Source: Sulfitobacter sp. DFL-14 (lineage in GTDB: Bacteria > Pseudomonadota > Alphaproteobacteria > Rhodobacterales > Rhodobacteraceae). From it: a DNA stretch of 48,137 nt. Positions within the stretch are counted from its first letter, which is position 1. Every line of letters begins with the position of its first letter. The stretch covers positions 41,625-89,761 of the forward strand of contig NZ_QBFD01000025.1 of the NCBI RefSeq assembly GCF_003335585.1, written 5' to 3'. This document shows, piece by piece, positions 8,062 to 15,832 of this stretch. The position numbers were made by a program, and so were the translations under genes. The notes beneath the pieces were generated by a model. It had not been told where the DNA came from and did not search any database. It saw only the letters and a list, made by a program, of their open reading frames with translations.

Positions 8062-9290
8062 CAGTCGATCTCCGCGTAGCGGAAGCCTTCGGGGTGGCGC
8101 ACCACCACGTCGGCGTCGAGGAAGGCGTGAAGGATCGCGCCTCCCTTGCTGGCAACATCACTGTGATAGGGGTTCATCAGCAGATCGACGCCGGACCAAT
8201 ACCCGATGTAGAGGCTGGCCCATTCACCAAAGATCAAGGCGTTCTTGTCGCTGCCGGTGCCGATATCACCCGGCACCTGGGTTGAGCTTTCGACACGTTC
8301 GTTGTGGAACAGCTCGGCCAGGGGAATCACGCGGCCATCGCTGTCTTTCAGCTTGCGGGCTGCGTTCATCACCGCCGGGTTGGTCAGAAAACCCGTGGTG
8401 CCGGTCACGTTGTCGGTTTCCAGCGCCGCAATCAGATCGGCGGTAATGTCGCTATCGAAAGCGCCGCCAGTGACAGCCGAAACGTCGCCGTCTTCGAGAA
8501 TGCCGGTCGGTTCATTGGTGCCGCCGCCCTGAATACCAGCGCTGTCGATCTTCTGGGCCAGCAGATAGGCCAGATCGGCCCGCAGGATCGGCTCAAGTGC
8601 CTGATTGCTTTGCAACAGCATCCGGCGCGAAAGCTCGTATTCTGCGGCAACGGTTTTCGGACCCATGCTTTTCTTGGCAAAGGTCGCGTCCGTGCCTGTC
8701 GCGTCGGTGTGTTCTGCAATCCACCCGGCGCTGCCGGATGCCGACAGGCGCGGCAGTTCGAGGTTGCCGGTCAGGTTTCGCAGCACCATCGCGCCCATGC
8801 TTTCCACCCGCAGCGCGGCGCGGCGACGGTCTGTCATGGCGGCAAGGTCAGTCGCCACCATATTGCCAGCGCTGCCGCCCGTGGTCAGGGCGCGGCTTTC
8901 GCCGCCAAGGATGATTTCGGTCGGCACCATCACGCCGCGAACCTCGGCGCGGTCCTTGGCAAGCTCTTGGTGCCATTCGGCTTCGAGGCCGGTAAGAGCG
9001 CCATTGCGGCTTTCAGAAACGGCTTTGGAAAGCGAATAGTGATCGAGACTGCGACGCTCTGAACTACCGCCGGATACCGTGTCGCCACGCGCCTCAAGGC
9101 GTTCAAACTCGGCCAATTTCTCGGCATCGGTTAGACGCGCGCTCAGGCCTGTCACTTCGGTGTCCAATGCGTCAAACCGCTTGCGCTCCTCGCCAGACAG
9201 GTCGCGCTTTTCGGTCGCGGCCTGTTCGCTGATCGCCCGCATTTCAGCAATCTTGCCGCTGCGGGTTTCTTTCAGTTCCTTGATCTTCAT
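8061..9290 (-). CDS. HK97-family major capsid protein
   Basis: The start is ATG 9290 (MKIKELKETRSGKIAEMR), preceded by an AAGGAA ribosome-binding site about eight bases upstream; the frame extends back to 9359 without a better start. The 409-aa product has an N-terminal coiled-coil scaffolding (delta) region of about 90 residues, then the mature HK97 fold. Family landmarks include 'AAEYELSRRMLLQSN', 'GGGTNEPTGIL' and 'LIFGEWASLYIGYWSGVDLL'. It forms the icosahedral shell and is cleaved by the adjacent protease. Confidence 0.95.
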   Translation of the reverse strand: MKIKELKETRSGKIAEMRAISEQAATEKRDLSGEERKRFDALDTEVTGLSARLTDAEKLAEFERLEARGDTVSGGSSERRSLDHYSLSKAVSESRNGALTGLEAEWHQELAKDRAEVRGVMVPTEIILGGESRALTTGGSAGNMVATDLAAMTDRRRAALRVESMGAMVLRNLTGNLELPRLSASGSAGWIAEHTDATGTDATFAKKSMGPKTVAAEYELSRRMLLQSNQALEPILRADLAYLLAQKIDSAGIQGGGTNEPTGILEDGDVSAVTGGAFDSDITADLIAALETDNVTGTTGFLTNPAVMNAARKLKDSDGRVIPLAELFHNERVESSTQVPGDIGTGSDKNALIFGEWASLYIGYWSGVDLLMNPYHSDVASKGGAILHAFLDADVVVRHPEGFRYAEID

Positions 9291-9394
9291 TTGAAAAGTT
9301 CCTTCTATGGGAAGATGCCGCCTCACGGCGGGGTTGGTAGGTCCATCAGGCCGGATCATCCGGCGCGGGGCTTTGCCGCTTCACAGCGGGAATT

Positions 9395-10144
9395 CTAAGG
9401 AAAGAAGGGGCCTCCCTTTTCGAGACGCAGATCATATACAGCGTCAAAGGCTCGTCGGATCGCCAGGGAGACATTGACGCGCAAAAGCCCGAGTGCAGCT
9501 TTGATCGCATGTTGAAATTCGATGTAGACCTTTGCGTCACCTTCGGCTCCATCGAAGGTGATTTCTTCGTAAATGGGGATGAAGCGGAATTCATTCCCAT
9601 GATCGTCCCGCATCAAGCGGCCCATCGGGCTTGGCCCTTTACCATCAGCTCCTTGCGGAACAACTGTGGAGAAGCGAGGAGTGCCTAGCGTACCCTCAGC
9701 TACATAATACTGATCGGCAACAAGGATGGTTATGTCCTCGTCTAGCACTGCACCCGTCTGATATACGTTTGAACCAGACCGCATTTGGGAATGAGCCTGA
9801 AACCAAGTGCGAGGCCTATCGGTGACCGCTGTCTGAGGGTGAAAGTCAGTGAATTCGTCAGTATGACCAAAGCGTCCAATTGGGTGATTAGGCTTGTCTT
9901 CCAGAAACACAGCCGCAATCGAAGCGCTCTGCAAAAGAGGAAGGCCTGCACTGTTTACAGCCGCGATGATTGCCAGAAACGCCAATTGATCCTCGATGTA
10001 TTTACCTGCTTCGAAGCTGGCCCCCTCGAAGGGACCAGCCTTGTTATCGCGAAGAAACTGAATATTCCGCCTCGACAAACCTGTGGCGGCTTCGAGTTCG
10101 CTGCCAACAAATTTGGCGGGATTATCATGTTTTGGTCTCGCCAT
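9395..10144 (-). CDS. Hypothetical protein with N-terminal MerR-like HTH, 249 aa (satellite cargo)
   Basis: Residues about 10-40 ('GSELEAATGLSRRNIQFLRD') resemble a MerR/excisionase-type HTH; the remaining about 200 residues match no family I recognise and lack a signal peptide or membrane helix. Upstream, on the minus strand, TTGACT (10174-10179) and ATTAAT (10150-10155) could form a promoter only a few bases from the ATG. The gene interrupts the head module between capsid and terminase and looks AT-richer than its neighbours by eye. Both points suggest separately acquired cargo. Regulation, helper-phage interference or defence are all possible; none is shown. Confidence 0.7.
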   Translation of the reverse strand: MARPKHDNPAKFVGSELEAATGLSRRNIQFLRDNKAGPFEGASFEAGKYIEDQLAFLAIIAAVNSAGLPLLQSASIAAVFLEDKPNHPIGRFGHTDEFTDFHPQTAVTDRPRTWFQAHSQMRSGSNVYQTGAVLDEDITILVADQYYVAEGTLGTPRFSTVVPQGADGKGPSPMGRLMRDDHGNEFRFIPIYEEITFDGAEGDAKVYIEFQHAIKAALGLLRVNVSLAIRRAFDAVYDLRLEKGGPFFP

Positions 10145-10244
10145 AACGCATTAATGCACATCGAGTGTACGTTAGTCAAGCTCGGTACTGCGACTCGTCA
10201 CACGGAAACCAGTGGCCCGTCAAAATCAGACGGCCCCAAGCCGC

Positions 10245-10616
10245 TTAGCTCAGTCCGCGCAACACGTTTCTTGCAAGGGTTTCGGCCATAACCAAAGGCC
10301 AATAGTCTTCCATTTCCCTAATAAAGAACTCCATCTGCGCCCGAAGTCCCACGTTGGTATGAGCAACCGTGCCCGATATCAGCTTTTCATATTCGCCACC
10401 GATGGCCCAAAGGGTCTTTTCTTCTCTGGTGTCTTCTTCGGCTTCTGACCACATGGTGCGGACGTGGGAATACATCGCAAGCCACTCAGGATGCTTGTCA
10501 ATCGGCCCTAGCTCACTGGACGGGTGCACAATGGCAGAGCCAATGCCACGCCAGAGGCGGGCAACGCGGTGAACAGGGTGCGGCGGGAGATTGGGTTTGT
10601 CATGTTTGGTTCTCAT
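10245..10616 (-). CDS. Hypothetical protein, 123 aa (satellite cargo)
   Basis: The start is set at ATG 10616 (MRTKHDKPNLPPHP...); the frame is open further to 10778 but the extra part is low-complexity and basic. The product is Trp- and Glu-rich in its C-terminal half ('EWLAMYSHVRTMWSEAEEDT', 'MEFFIREMEDYWPLVMAETL') and probably all-helical and cytoplasmic. I recognise no family. No good ribosome-binding site precedes the chosen ATG, so the start is uncertain. It lies between the HTH gene and a divergent 63-aa gene, in the same compositionally distinct block. Confidence 0.55.
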   Translation of the reverse strand: MRTKHDKPNLPPHPVHRVARLWRGIGSAIVHPSSELGPIDKHPEWLAMYSHVRTMWSEAEEDTREEKTLWAIGGEYEKLISGTVAHTNVGLRAQMEFFIREMEDYWPLVMAETLARNVLRGLS

Positions 10617-10995
10617 AGGTTGCGGCTTTCGAAGGCCGATGCCAGCGGCGGGCTGGCGCCGGGGTGTTCGAAACCTGCTATGAGACAGGCCGGACGTTTT
10701 TCCCGAAGGGTCTTGTATGGCGTCCGCACCCCGACATAAGCTGTCGGAATTACGGGTGCCGCCAAGCACGTCCGTCATTTGACCCTCATCCGCGCCAACG
10801 GATGACGTTCCGAAACTGGAATTTGGTCTATCATAGTCCGGGTTTCGACGCCCACGGACACCATGCCTTTAATTGAATTTCAGATCAAGAGTCGCGCATT
10901 TGGGCGGTGCTAAATTTTGCGTAGATCACTAGCCCTGTTGACTCTGGAAGTGAGAGTGTCGAAGTTCGCTTCCTCAAAGATGGAAGGGTATTCAA
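10617..10995. other. Non-coding spacer inside the cargo locus
   Basis: No convincing gene lies between the 123-aa ORF and the plus-strand 63-aa ORF. The right part is AT-rich and presumably holds the promoter of the 63-aa gene, with TTGACT at 10938-10943 as a possible -35 element. The left part may be an untranslated leader of the minus-strand gene. Confidence 0.4.
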
Positions 10996-11187
10996 ATGGC
11001 AGATCAAACGGTAAAAATTACAAACTTGCACGACGGGAAGCCTCGCGTTGCTTACGATATGGCGCTGAGTATGTGGGCCCAAGAACACGGTGGAAAATAT
11101 CCAAAGGCTAGTGAATCAGGCGAGTTTCTAAAACTTGTTGACCGGTGCAACCGTTCCTTAAATGCAAGTGCCGTTCTCAAAGAATAA
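10996..11187 (+). CDS. Hypothetical small protein, 63 aa
   Basis: The gene is on the plus strand, against the direction of the rest of element B. A purine-rich AAGATGGAAGGG stretch sits about 8-10 bases before the ATG, and a perfect hairpin follows the stop (11193-11222), so it has the layout of an independent monocistronic unit. The product (MADQTVKITNLHDGKPRVAY...) is small, charged and cytoplasmic, with no recognised family. Independent transcription is typical of 'moron' genes; an anti-phage, antitoxin or regulatory role is possible but not supported directly. Confidence 0.6.
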   Translation: MADQTVKITNLHDGKPRVAYDMALSMWAQEHGGKYPKASESGEFLKLVDRCNRSLNASAVLKE

Positions 11188-11192
11188 AATGT

Positions 11193-11222
11193 GGGCAGGC
11201 CAGCGTCTTGCATGGCCTGCCC
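11193..11222 (+). terminator. Hairpin terminator after the 63-aa gene
   Basis: GGGCAGGCCA and TGGCCTGCCC form a perfect 10-bp stem around a 10-nt loop, four bases after the stop codon. The T-run is weak, so termination efficiency is uncertain. Confidence 0.6.
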
Positions 11223-11336
11223 TGCCGTTTCAGCAGCTCTGAAAAAAAACCACGCGGCTGCCGGGGTTTACCCACTCACCGGCTAACGAGGACGCATTTG
11301 CGGAGATGATCAAAAGCAGGGTGCGTCCGCCCTATT

Positions 11337-13001
11337 CTATCCCATAAGCTCTGCCAGACAGGCTGGCATCACGTCTTCGCCCTCGCGGCCGATTGCCGCC
11401 AGTGCCATCGCCAGCGCCACCATGCCGTCGATCCTGCCGCTTGACTTGTTCTTTGCCAGTTTCCGGTTGCCCGCAGGGTCCATTTCAACAACGGCATTCG
11501 AGGCACAGAACGTCAGCAAGGGATTGCCGGCATGGCGCAGACGCGCCTCGGCCACCAGACGCTCCATCTTGTCCAGTGCTGGGGCCATGTCGCGGAAACC
11601 CTGCCCGAAGGGTTCCAGCGGCGTTTCTGCGCCCATGCGGTCCAGCTCGCGCTTGAGGTCGGCCACCCGCCAGCGGTCATAGGCGATGCGCTGCACGTCG
11701 AAGGTTTCGCAGGCTTCGGCTATCGCTTCGGCCACATAGCCGGGGTCAACAACAGATCCCGGAATGAGCGTCAGAAAGCCTTGCTTGGCCCAGACATCAT
11801 AAGGCACCCGGTCCAGCTCCGATTTGTCGCGTATGCCGTTTTCGGGCAGGAAAAAGCGCGGCACCACGTCGATCCCGCCGTGATCGTCGGGAAACACCAG
11901 TACAAAGGCGGTCAAATCGCGCGACTGCGACAGATCGAGGCCACCCCAGCACTCGCGGCCTGCCAATGCCTCATAGTCCACTGCACCGCCGTTGGCGTCC
12001 CATTCGGCCCTTGCCAAAAACCTCACGTGGGCATCCACACGCTGGTTCAGGATCAGGTTGCGGAAACCCTGTTCTGCGGCTGGCATCCGCTTAGCCTGGG
12101 CCGCTTGCCGCCGCACATCGTCGAGGGATCGAAAGTCGCCCAGGGCCGGGTTTGCCTTGAGCCATGTCGCTTCGTCCCATGGATCATCGTCCATATCCGC
12201 GCCGTAGAAGGTCAGGTGAAAGCTGGGGTCTGTCACCTCGCCGGTGTTCACCTTTTTGCCATAGTCGATCAGCTCAGACATGACGGCATGATCACTTGCG
12301 GCTTGGGTGCTGATCACACACAACAGCGGATTGTCCCGCGCGCCCATGGCGGTGTCCAAGGCTTCGTACAGGTCGCGCTTGGGTGCCGTGCCAAGCTCGT
12401 CATAGATCGTGAAGCTGGGGGAAAGCCCCTGCTTTGTGCTGGCATCCGCAGACAGGGCCGCAAAGATCGACCCTTTGCCCTGGCCTGCCAAAACCTCAAT
12501 CCGTTTGCTGAATTTGACGACGTTGCAGCGCGCGTCCAGTTCCGGGTGTTCATCAAGGATCGCGACCATTTCCGCAAAGGTTTTGCCGGACTGAGTTTTG
12601 TCATTTGCAGCGGCATAGACTTCCCCGCGGTTCTCCGCCTCTGGCCCCAGAAGGTGGCAAAGACCAAGCCCTGCGACCAGCTGCGTCTTGCCATTCTTGC
12701 GCGCCATGGAAAGCACCGCCGTGCGCACCGGACGCCGCCCTGTGTCGTCCTCGGTGTAGATCGCTTCGAGAAAGTCACGTTGCCAACCCCGGATGCGCAA
12801 CTTGGTTCCTGCAAGCGACCCCTGCGTGATGGGCAGGTCTTCGAGGAAGGCCACCACCCGATCCACGCGGGACAGGCCGGGTTCATCCCACGGAAGGACG
12901 CTGCGAAGGGCCGAAACCTCGTGCTGGGCAAAGCCAAACGCGCCTTGTTCGGTGTTGTCCACCGCCAGTTTCGGTTTAGCGCCTTTTCCTCTTTGTCCCA
13001 T
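11337..13001 (-). CDS. Phage terminase large subunit
   Basis: The 554-aa product has the two domains of the packaging motor. The ATPase part has a Walker A-like 'SMARKNGKTQLVAG' near residue 95 and Walker B 'FTIYDELG' near residue 195. The nuclease part has acidic motifs 'GGLDLSQSRDLTAF' and a C-terminal 'GRIDGMVALAMAL'. It cuts and pumps DNA through the portal. No small terminase gene is recognisable upstream, where only 52 bp separate it from the HNH gene. An antisense ORF across it on the plus strand is a shadow. Confidence 0.95.
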   Translation of the reverse strand: MGQRGKGAKPKLAVDNTEQGAFGFAQHEVSALRSVLPWDEPGLSRVDRVVAFLEDLPITQGSLAGTKLRIRGWQRDFLEAIYTEDDTGRRPVRTAVLSMARKNGKTQLVAGLGLCHLLGPEAENRGEVYAAANDKTQSGKTFAEMVAILDEHPELDARCNVVKFSKRIEVLAGQGKGSIFAALSADASTKQGLSPSFTIYDELGTAPKRDLYEALDTAMGARDNPLLCVISTQAASDHAVMSELIDYGKKVNTGEVTDPSFHLTFYGADMDDDPWDEATWLKANPALGDFRSLDDVRRQAAQAKRMPAAEQGFRNLILNQRVDAHVRFLARAEWDANGGAVDYEALAGRECWGGLDLSQSRDLTAFVLVFPDDHGGIDVVPRFFLPENGIRDKSELDRVPYDVWAKQGFLTLIPGSVVDPGYVAEAIAEACETFDVQRIAYDRWRVADLKRELDRMGAETPLEPFGQGFRDMAPALDKMERLVAEARLRHAGNPLLTFCASNAVVEMDPAGNRKLAKNKSSGRIDGMVALAMALAAIGREGEDVMPACLAELMG

Positions 13002-13053
13002 TTTTTCAAAACCTTATTAAATATACGCAACTGGAAGAGGGCGGTCCCAGCCA

Positions 13054-13395
13054 TCAGGGTTTCCCGTGATTTGAGGCACCCCCACCCCACCAACCATCGA
13101 CCGGGTCAACCGGATTGCCATGCACGTCACAGCCCTTGAAACGGCGTCCTGTCGCGTTCACATGGCCACGGTCCACGTTCGCCGTCTTCTCGTTGTGGCA
13201 CGGCTCACACAGAGACATGAGGCCATCCAGATCAGGGAACGGTTCACCGCCCTGCCGGATAGCTTTCATGTGGTCGACCGTGTTCGCTTCGGTCGTGTCG
13301 CCGCGCAGTTCGCAGATCACACAGACAGGCGATGCGGCAAGCTTGGCAAGGCGCAGGCGTTGCCATTGGCTGGTGCAGTAGGGCCATGCTGCCAT
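13054..13395 (-). CDS. HNH endonuclease (packaging-associated)
   Basis: The 113-aa product has the HNH fold: 'PVCVICELRG' supplies the first zinc Cys pair, 'NTVDHMKAIRQGG' the catalytic His region, and 'LMSLCEPCHNEKTA' the second Cys pair with the H/N motif. HNH proteins directly upstream of the large terminase are required for cos-type packaging in HK97-like phages and cf-PICIs, so this position is functionally meaningful. The ATG overlaps the stop of the upstream 57-aa gene by one base. Confidence 0.9.
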   Translation of the reverse strand: MAAWPYCTSQWQRLRLAKLAASPVCVICELRGDTTEANTVDHMKAIRQGGEPFPDLDGLMSLCEPCHNEKTANVDRGHVNATGRRFKGCDVHGNPVDPVDGWWGGGASNHGKP

Positions 13396-13568
13396 CAGCC
13401 AACCCTCCCGGCCAGCTGGGCCAGCTCATAGGCAATATCGCTCTTTTCCTCGTGGAAGCGATGAGGATCGCGGTGGTCAGGACGCAGCCACTGTACCCGC
13501 TGGGCAAGGTCTGCCAGCACATCGGAAGGGTGCGGGGTGCGCGGTTGTTGCGGGTCACTGCGCTGCAT
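13395..13568 (-). CDS. Small protein of 57 aa upstream of HNH
   Basis: This short ORF runs from ATG 13568 to a TGA overlapping the HNH start (TGATG). Its own start overlaps the last 14 bases of the upstream replication-type gene. The product (MQRSDPQQPRTPHPSDVL, then ADLAQRVQWLRPDHRDPHRF and an amphipathic 'EEKSDIAYELAQLAGRVG') is charged and predicted helical. Overlap on both sides and the plausible composition support translation. In cos-type packaging modules a small gene before HNH could be a DNA-binding partner, but it is too short for a normal small terminase. Confidence 0.65.
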   Translation of the reverse strand: MQRSDPQQPRTPHPSDVLADLAQRVQWLRPDHRDPHRFHEEKSDIAYELAQLAGRVG

Positions 13569-14298
13569 GGCGGGCTGCCTCCCAGTCTACGAGCGCGGCG
13601 AAGTAGCGCCGTGCCTGATCGGTTGCAGCAGGCGTTTTCGGTGGCCTGGTTGTCGGAAGCCAGAAGAATAGCGCGCCCGTCTTCTCAGCACTTTGGACCA
13701 ACGGAAGCTCGATCAGCTTCGGGAAGCCTTCAAGGCGCAGCCACTCGCCCCATTCGTTGAGCCAGTCCCATTTGTCCTTCGGGATTGCTCGTGGTCCGTC
13801 TGTAGCATTTCCAGCGAATCGAGTTTCCATGTGCTGATCGAGCGCAGCAGGTCGCTTCGTTGGCGGTTCTCGCCTCCTTTGTTCTAAAGATTGTTCTTCC
13901 TTATAATGCGAGGGGGCGATTTCTCCCCCCTTTGCCTGTAAATCGCCCCCCCTTTTTTCCGCTTGCGCGGGGTCATCTGCCCCCCCTTTACTGGCCCGAA
14001 AAGCGATGATTTTGCCGGGTGTCAGCAACCGCATTTGGGGTGCTTTTCCGCGCCCGCCGTCACCAATGCACATCAACCATCCGGCGTTCCGAAGCTCGCG
14101 CAGGACTCTCTTGATCGTGTCTCGATGTGCCTTGAGATAGTCGGAAAGAGTTTCCTGGGATGGGTTGATTTGGCCGGTCTCCCCATTTGCAAACTGCACT
14201 GCAATCGCGGTCGCGACATTCTTCGCGGTCGGGGTCAGTCCTTCGGCCTGCATGACAGCCTTGAGCCATTCGAAGCGGTTCGGCGTGGCGCTATGCAT
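13555..14298 (-). CDS. Replication-type winged-HTH protein, 247 aa
   Basis: The start chosen is ATG 14298 (MHSATPNRFEWLKAVMQ); an upstream frame to 14403 lacks support. Residues 15-85 ('LTPTAKNVATAIAVQFANGE', 'SQETLSDYLKAHRDTIKRVL', 'RELRNAGWL') form an HTH_36-type winged helix, as in phage and plasmid replication initiators and DnaD-like proteins. A charged linker and a Trp-rich C-terminal region ('KDKWDWLNEWGEWLRLEGF') follow. As the first gene of the minus-strand run it could start element replication or regulate the operon. A role in replication is inferred from family resemblance. Confidence 0.7.
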   Translation of the reverse strand: MHSATPNRFEWLKAVMQAEGLTPTAKNVATAIAVQFANGETGQINPSQETLSDYLKAHRDTIKRVLRELRNAGWLMCIGDGGRGKAPQMRLLTPGKIIAFRASKGGADDPAQAEKRGGDLQAKGGEIAPSHYKEEQSLEQRRREPPTKRPAALDQHMETRFAGNATDGPRAIPKDKWDWLNEWGEWLRLEGFPKLIELPLVQSAEKTGALFFWLPTTRPPKTPAATDQARRYFAALVDWEAARHAAQ

Positions 14299-14705
14299 GA
14301 TGCACCGCCAGACTTGCGCTTGGTGCGCAGATCGAGGTAAGGTGCGTGCAAAGCTGATGTGCTTTTCCGAAGACAATAGCCCCGGTTGCGCCCGCCAGCG
14401 CACCGGGGTTTTCTTTTGGAAACTGCGCTGACAAAAGGTTCGTCAGGGACGGATATTCGCCAATTATTTCAATGTTGAGAATGACTCGGTTCGCCAGTTC
14501 AACCGATTGAATTCCATCGCAGACATTTTGTCTGCCGGGCCTACCACACCTGCCTTTTTCACACCTGCCTTTTACAGCTTCACGAATCGGGTGCATCCCG
14601 CAGCGCCGCCGATAACGCGTTTTGCCCGGAACCGCGGCGACAGGTCAAAATTGTGCCACGTTCCGCCGTTATTGCCCACCGGGTAACGATTAGCAGACGG
14701 TTTTC
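14299..14705. other. Right-end non-coding region of element B and junction
   Basis: This stretch holds the presumed promoter of the minus-strand operon, the attR-like repeat (14532-14549) and two 14-bp direct copies of CACACCTGCCTTTT at 14545-14558 and 14560-14573. A minus-strand frame across 14291-14596 crosses the attR repeat and is not convincing as a gene. The short hairpin GCAGA/TCTGC (14519-14535) runs into the att core. Confidence 0.5.
14532..14549 (+). repeat. attR-like direct repeat of element B
   Basis: CTGCCGGGCCTACCA matches 4740-4754 exactly, and the match extends to 18 bp with one mismatch. It separates the satellite genes from a chromosomal-looking stretch (secreted protein, thioesterase). 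Tandem CACACCTGCCTTTT repeats next to it could be integrase arm sites. Confidence 0.7.
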
Positions 14706-15098
14706 ATGAAATTCGGACTTGTCGCAGGTTTTGGTGGGCTTGGCATTCTGGTTGCAATGGCGATCAGCAGTCTCGGCTTGTTCGCATCCGGGTCCGGCGA
14801 TTTCATTTTCCCTGCCTCGGACGGCAAAGGCGCGTTGAGCTATCGCTGCGCTGACACGGCAACCACCAAGATATCGGAAAAAAGCGCCCGTGTCGCCCAT
14901 GCGCTCTTTGAGCCTGCTCTGCAGGAGACCGCCCGCATACAGGCCAAGGCCATTGTTATCGCCATGACGTCAAATAGCGTTTCCGCAGAAGTGATTACCG
15001 AGTTGCAGGCCCTCATCGCCGAAGCCGATGCGCGGCGGAAAAAGCTACACCGAGAGATACAACAAAAATTCGGCTGCGTTTACAGGGGCAGCACCTGA
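14706..15098 (+). CDS. Hypothetical exported or membrane-anchored protein, 130 aa
   Basis: The N-terminus (MKFGLVAGFGGLGILVAMAI...) is a signal peptide or single signal anchor spanning about residues 4-27. The rest is a periplasmic-type domain with two Cys residues (C48 and C124) and a C-terminal amphipathic helix ('ITELQALIAEADARRKKLHR'). I recognise no family. It is the first gene to the right of element B and is convergent with the thioesterase gene. Confidence 0.6.
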   Translation: MKFGLVAGFGGLGILVAMAISSLGLFASGSGDFIFPASDGKGALSYRCADTATTKISEKSARVAHALFEPALQETARIQAKAIVIAMTSNSVSAEVITELQALIAEADARRKKLHREIQQKFGCVYRGST

Positions 15099-15118
15099 AT
15101 GTTTTCAGGCTCAGGTGC
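15091..15118. terminator. Inverted repeat between convergent genes
   Basis: GCACCTGA and TCAGGTGC form a perfect 8-bp stem with a 12-nt loop, overlapping the stop of the plus-strand gene and lying just past the stop of the minus-strand gene. It may act as a bidirectional terminator, though T-runs are poor. Confidence 0.4.
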
Positions 15119-15120
15119 CG

Positions 15121-15576
15121 TTAAACCGACCGCGCCGCACTCACATGCCAGTTCACGGTCATCTCGGCCACGCTGTCACCGCTCTCATCGCGAATATCCA
15201 CCGTCACGTCAAAGGCCGCCTTGCCCTCCGACCTGATCCGTTCCAGCAGGTCTGCACCGGGGGCGGAAGTCTTTGCATGGGCGGTCAGTGTGCCTTTGGC
15301 GACTTTGACAAAGGCGATCTGTGCGGTGGCGGCGACCGGGCGCATATCCAGGATCACCGGTGCCAGCGCCCCGGCCATGGCGGCCCCCGATGCAGCCTCG
15401 CCCAGGGTGAACATCGCACCGGCATGCATGGAATCGATGTGGTTCGACACCTCGTTGCGCTGGTCAAGCCGCGCGCTGGCCGTGCCGTCACCGAGTTCGA
15501 TCAAGGTGACACCGGTGTGGGTGGCGAAAGGCACGGCGGTATCGAGATGTGATTTGATCATGTCATAGGGGGTCAT
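15121..15576 (-). CDS. PaaI-like / DUF4442 hotdog-fold thioesterase
   Basis: The start is set at ATG 15576 (MTPYDMIKSHLDTAVPF), with GGAG seven bases upstream; the longer frame to 15669 is not needed. The 151-aa product has the hotdog pattern: 'THTGVTLIELGDGTASARL', then 'NHIDSMHAGAMFTLGEAASG' containing the helix with the catalytic region, then 'AFVKVAKGTLTAHAK'. Such proteins hydrolyse acyl-CoA thioesters, often phenylacetate-related or housekeeping CoA esters. The substrate cannot be deduced. Confidence 0.8.
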   Translation of the reverse strand: MTPYDMIKSHLDTAVPFATHTGVTLIELGDGTASARLDQRNEVSNHIDSMHAGAMFTLGEAASGAAMAGALAPVILDMRPVAATAQIAFVKVAKGTLTAHAKTSAPGADLLERIRSEGKAAFDVTVDIRDESGDSVAEMTVNWHVSAARSV

Positions 15577-15832
15577 GGCGGGCTCCATTCTGTCTGGCGT
15601 CAGACTGACCTGCGCCGCGCGCCGGATCAACTGTTCCGCCGGGTCAGCCACATCACCGCGCGATCGCAATATCCGCAGCCAATGCGCGCCGCGACTCCCG
15701 CGTCACGGAACCATGGGGCTGGTCAACGTGCCCATGCGGGTTCTCCTTGATGGCATGACAGCGGTGCCCCTGCCCCGCGCCATCGGCGGCGCGGGGCGTC
15801 GTCTCGCTCGCTGACCTGTTGCACAAGTGGGG

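Larger units (their letters stand above)
4740..14549 (-). mobile_element. Capsid-forming phage-satellite-like element B (about 9.8 kb)
   Basis: The element is bounded by the 18-bp repeats at 4740 and 14532. It carries, in transcription order on the minus strand, a replication-type HTH protein, a 57-aa protein, an HNH nuclease, the large terminase, two unknown genes, the major capsid protein, a head-tail connector, a prohead protease, a portal, a 54-aa protein and an integrase. One small gene runs on the plus strand. There are no tail, tape-measure, baseplate, lysin or holin genes and no room for them. Known capsid-forming phage-inducible chromosomal islands (cf-PICIs) have this content and borrow tails from a helper phage. 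A deletion remnant of a full prophage is the alternative. Confidence 0.7.

Noticed and set aside
11532..13139. A 535-codon plus-strand frame opposite the large terminase
   Set aside because: The terminase shows clear Walker and nuclease motifs; the antisense product has none and looks like a codon-bias artefact.
14291..14596. A 101-codon minus-strand frame before the replication-type gene
   Set aside because: It starts outside the attR-like repeat and runs through it, so it would be a junction artefact. The composition is not convincing, though the inner part could still be a small phage gene.
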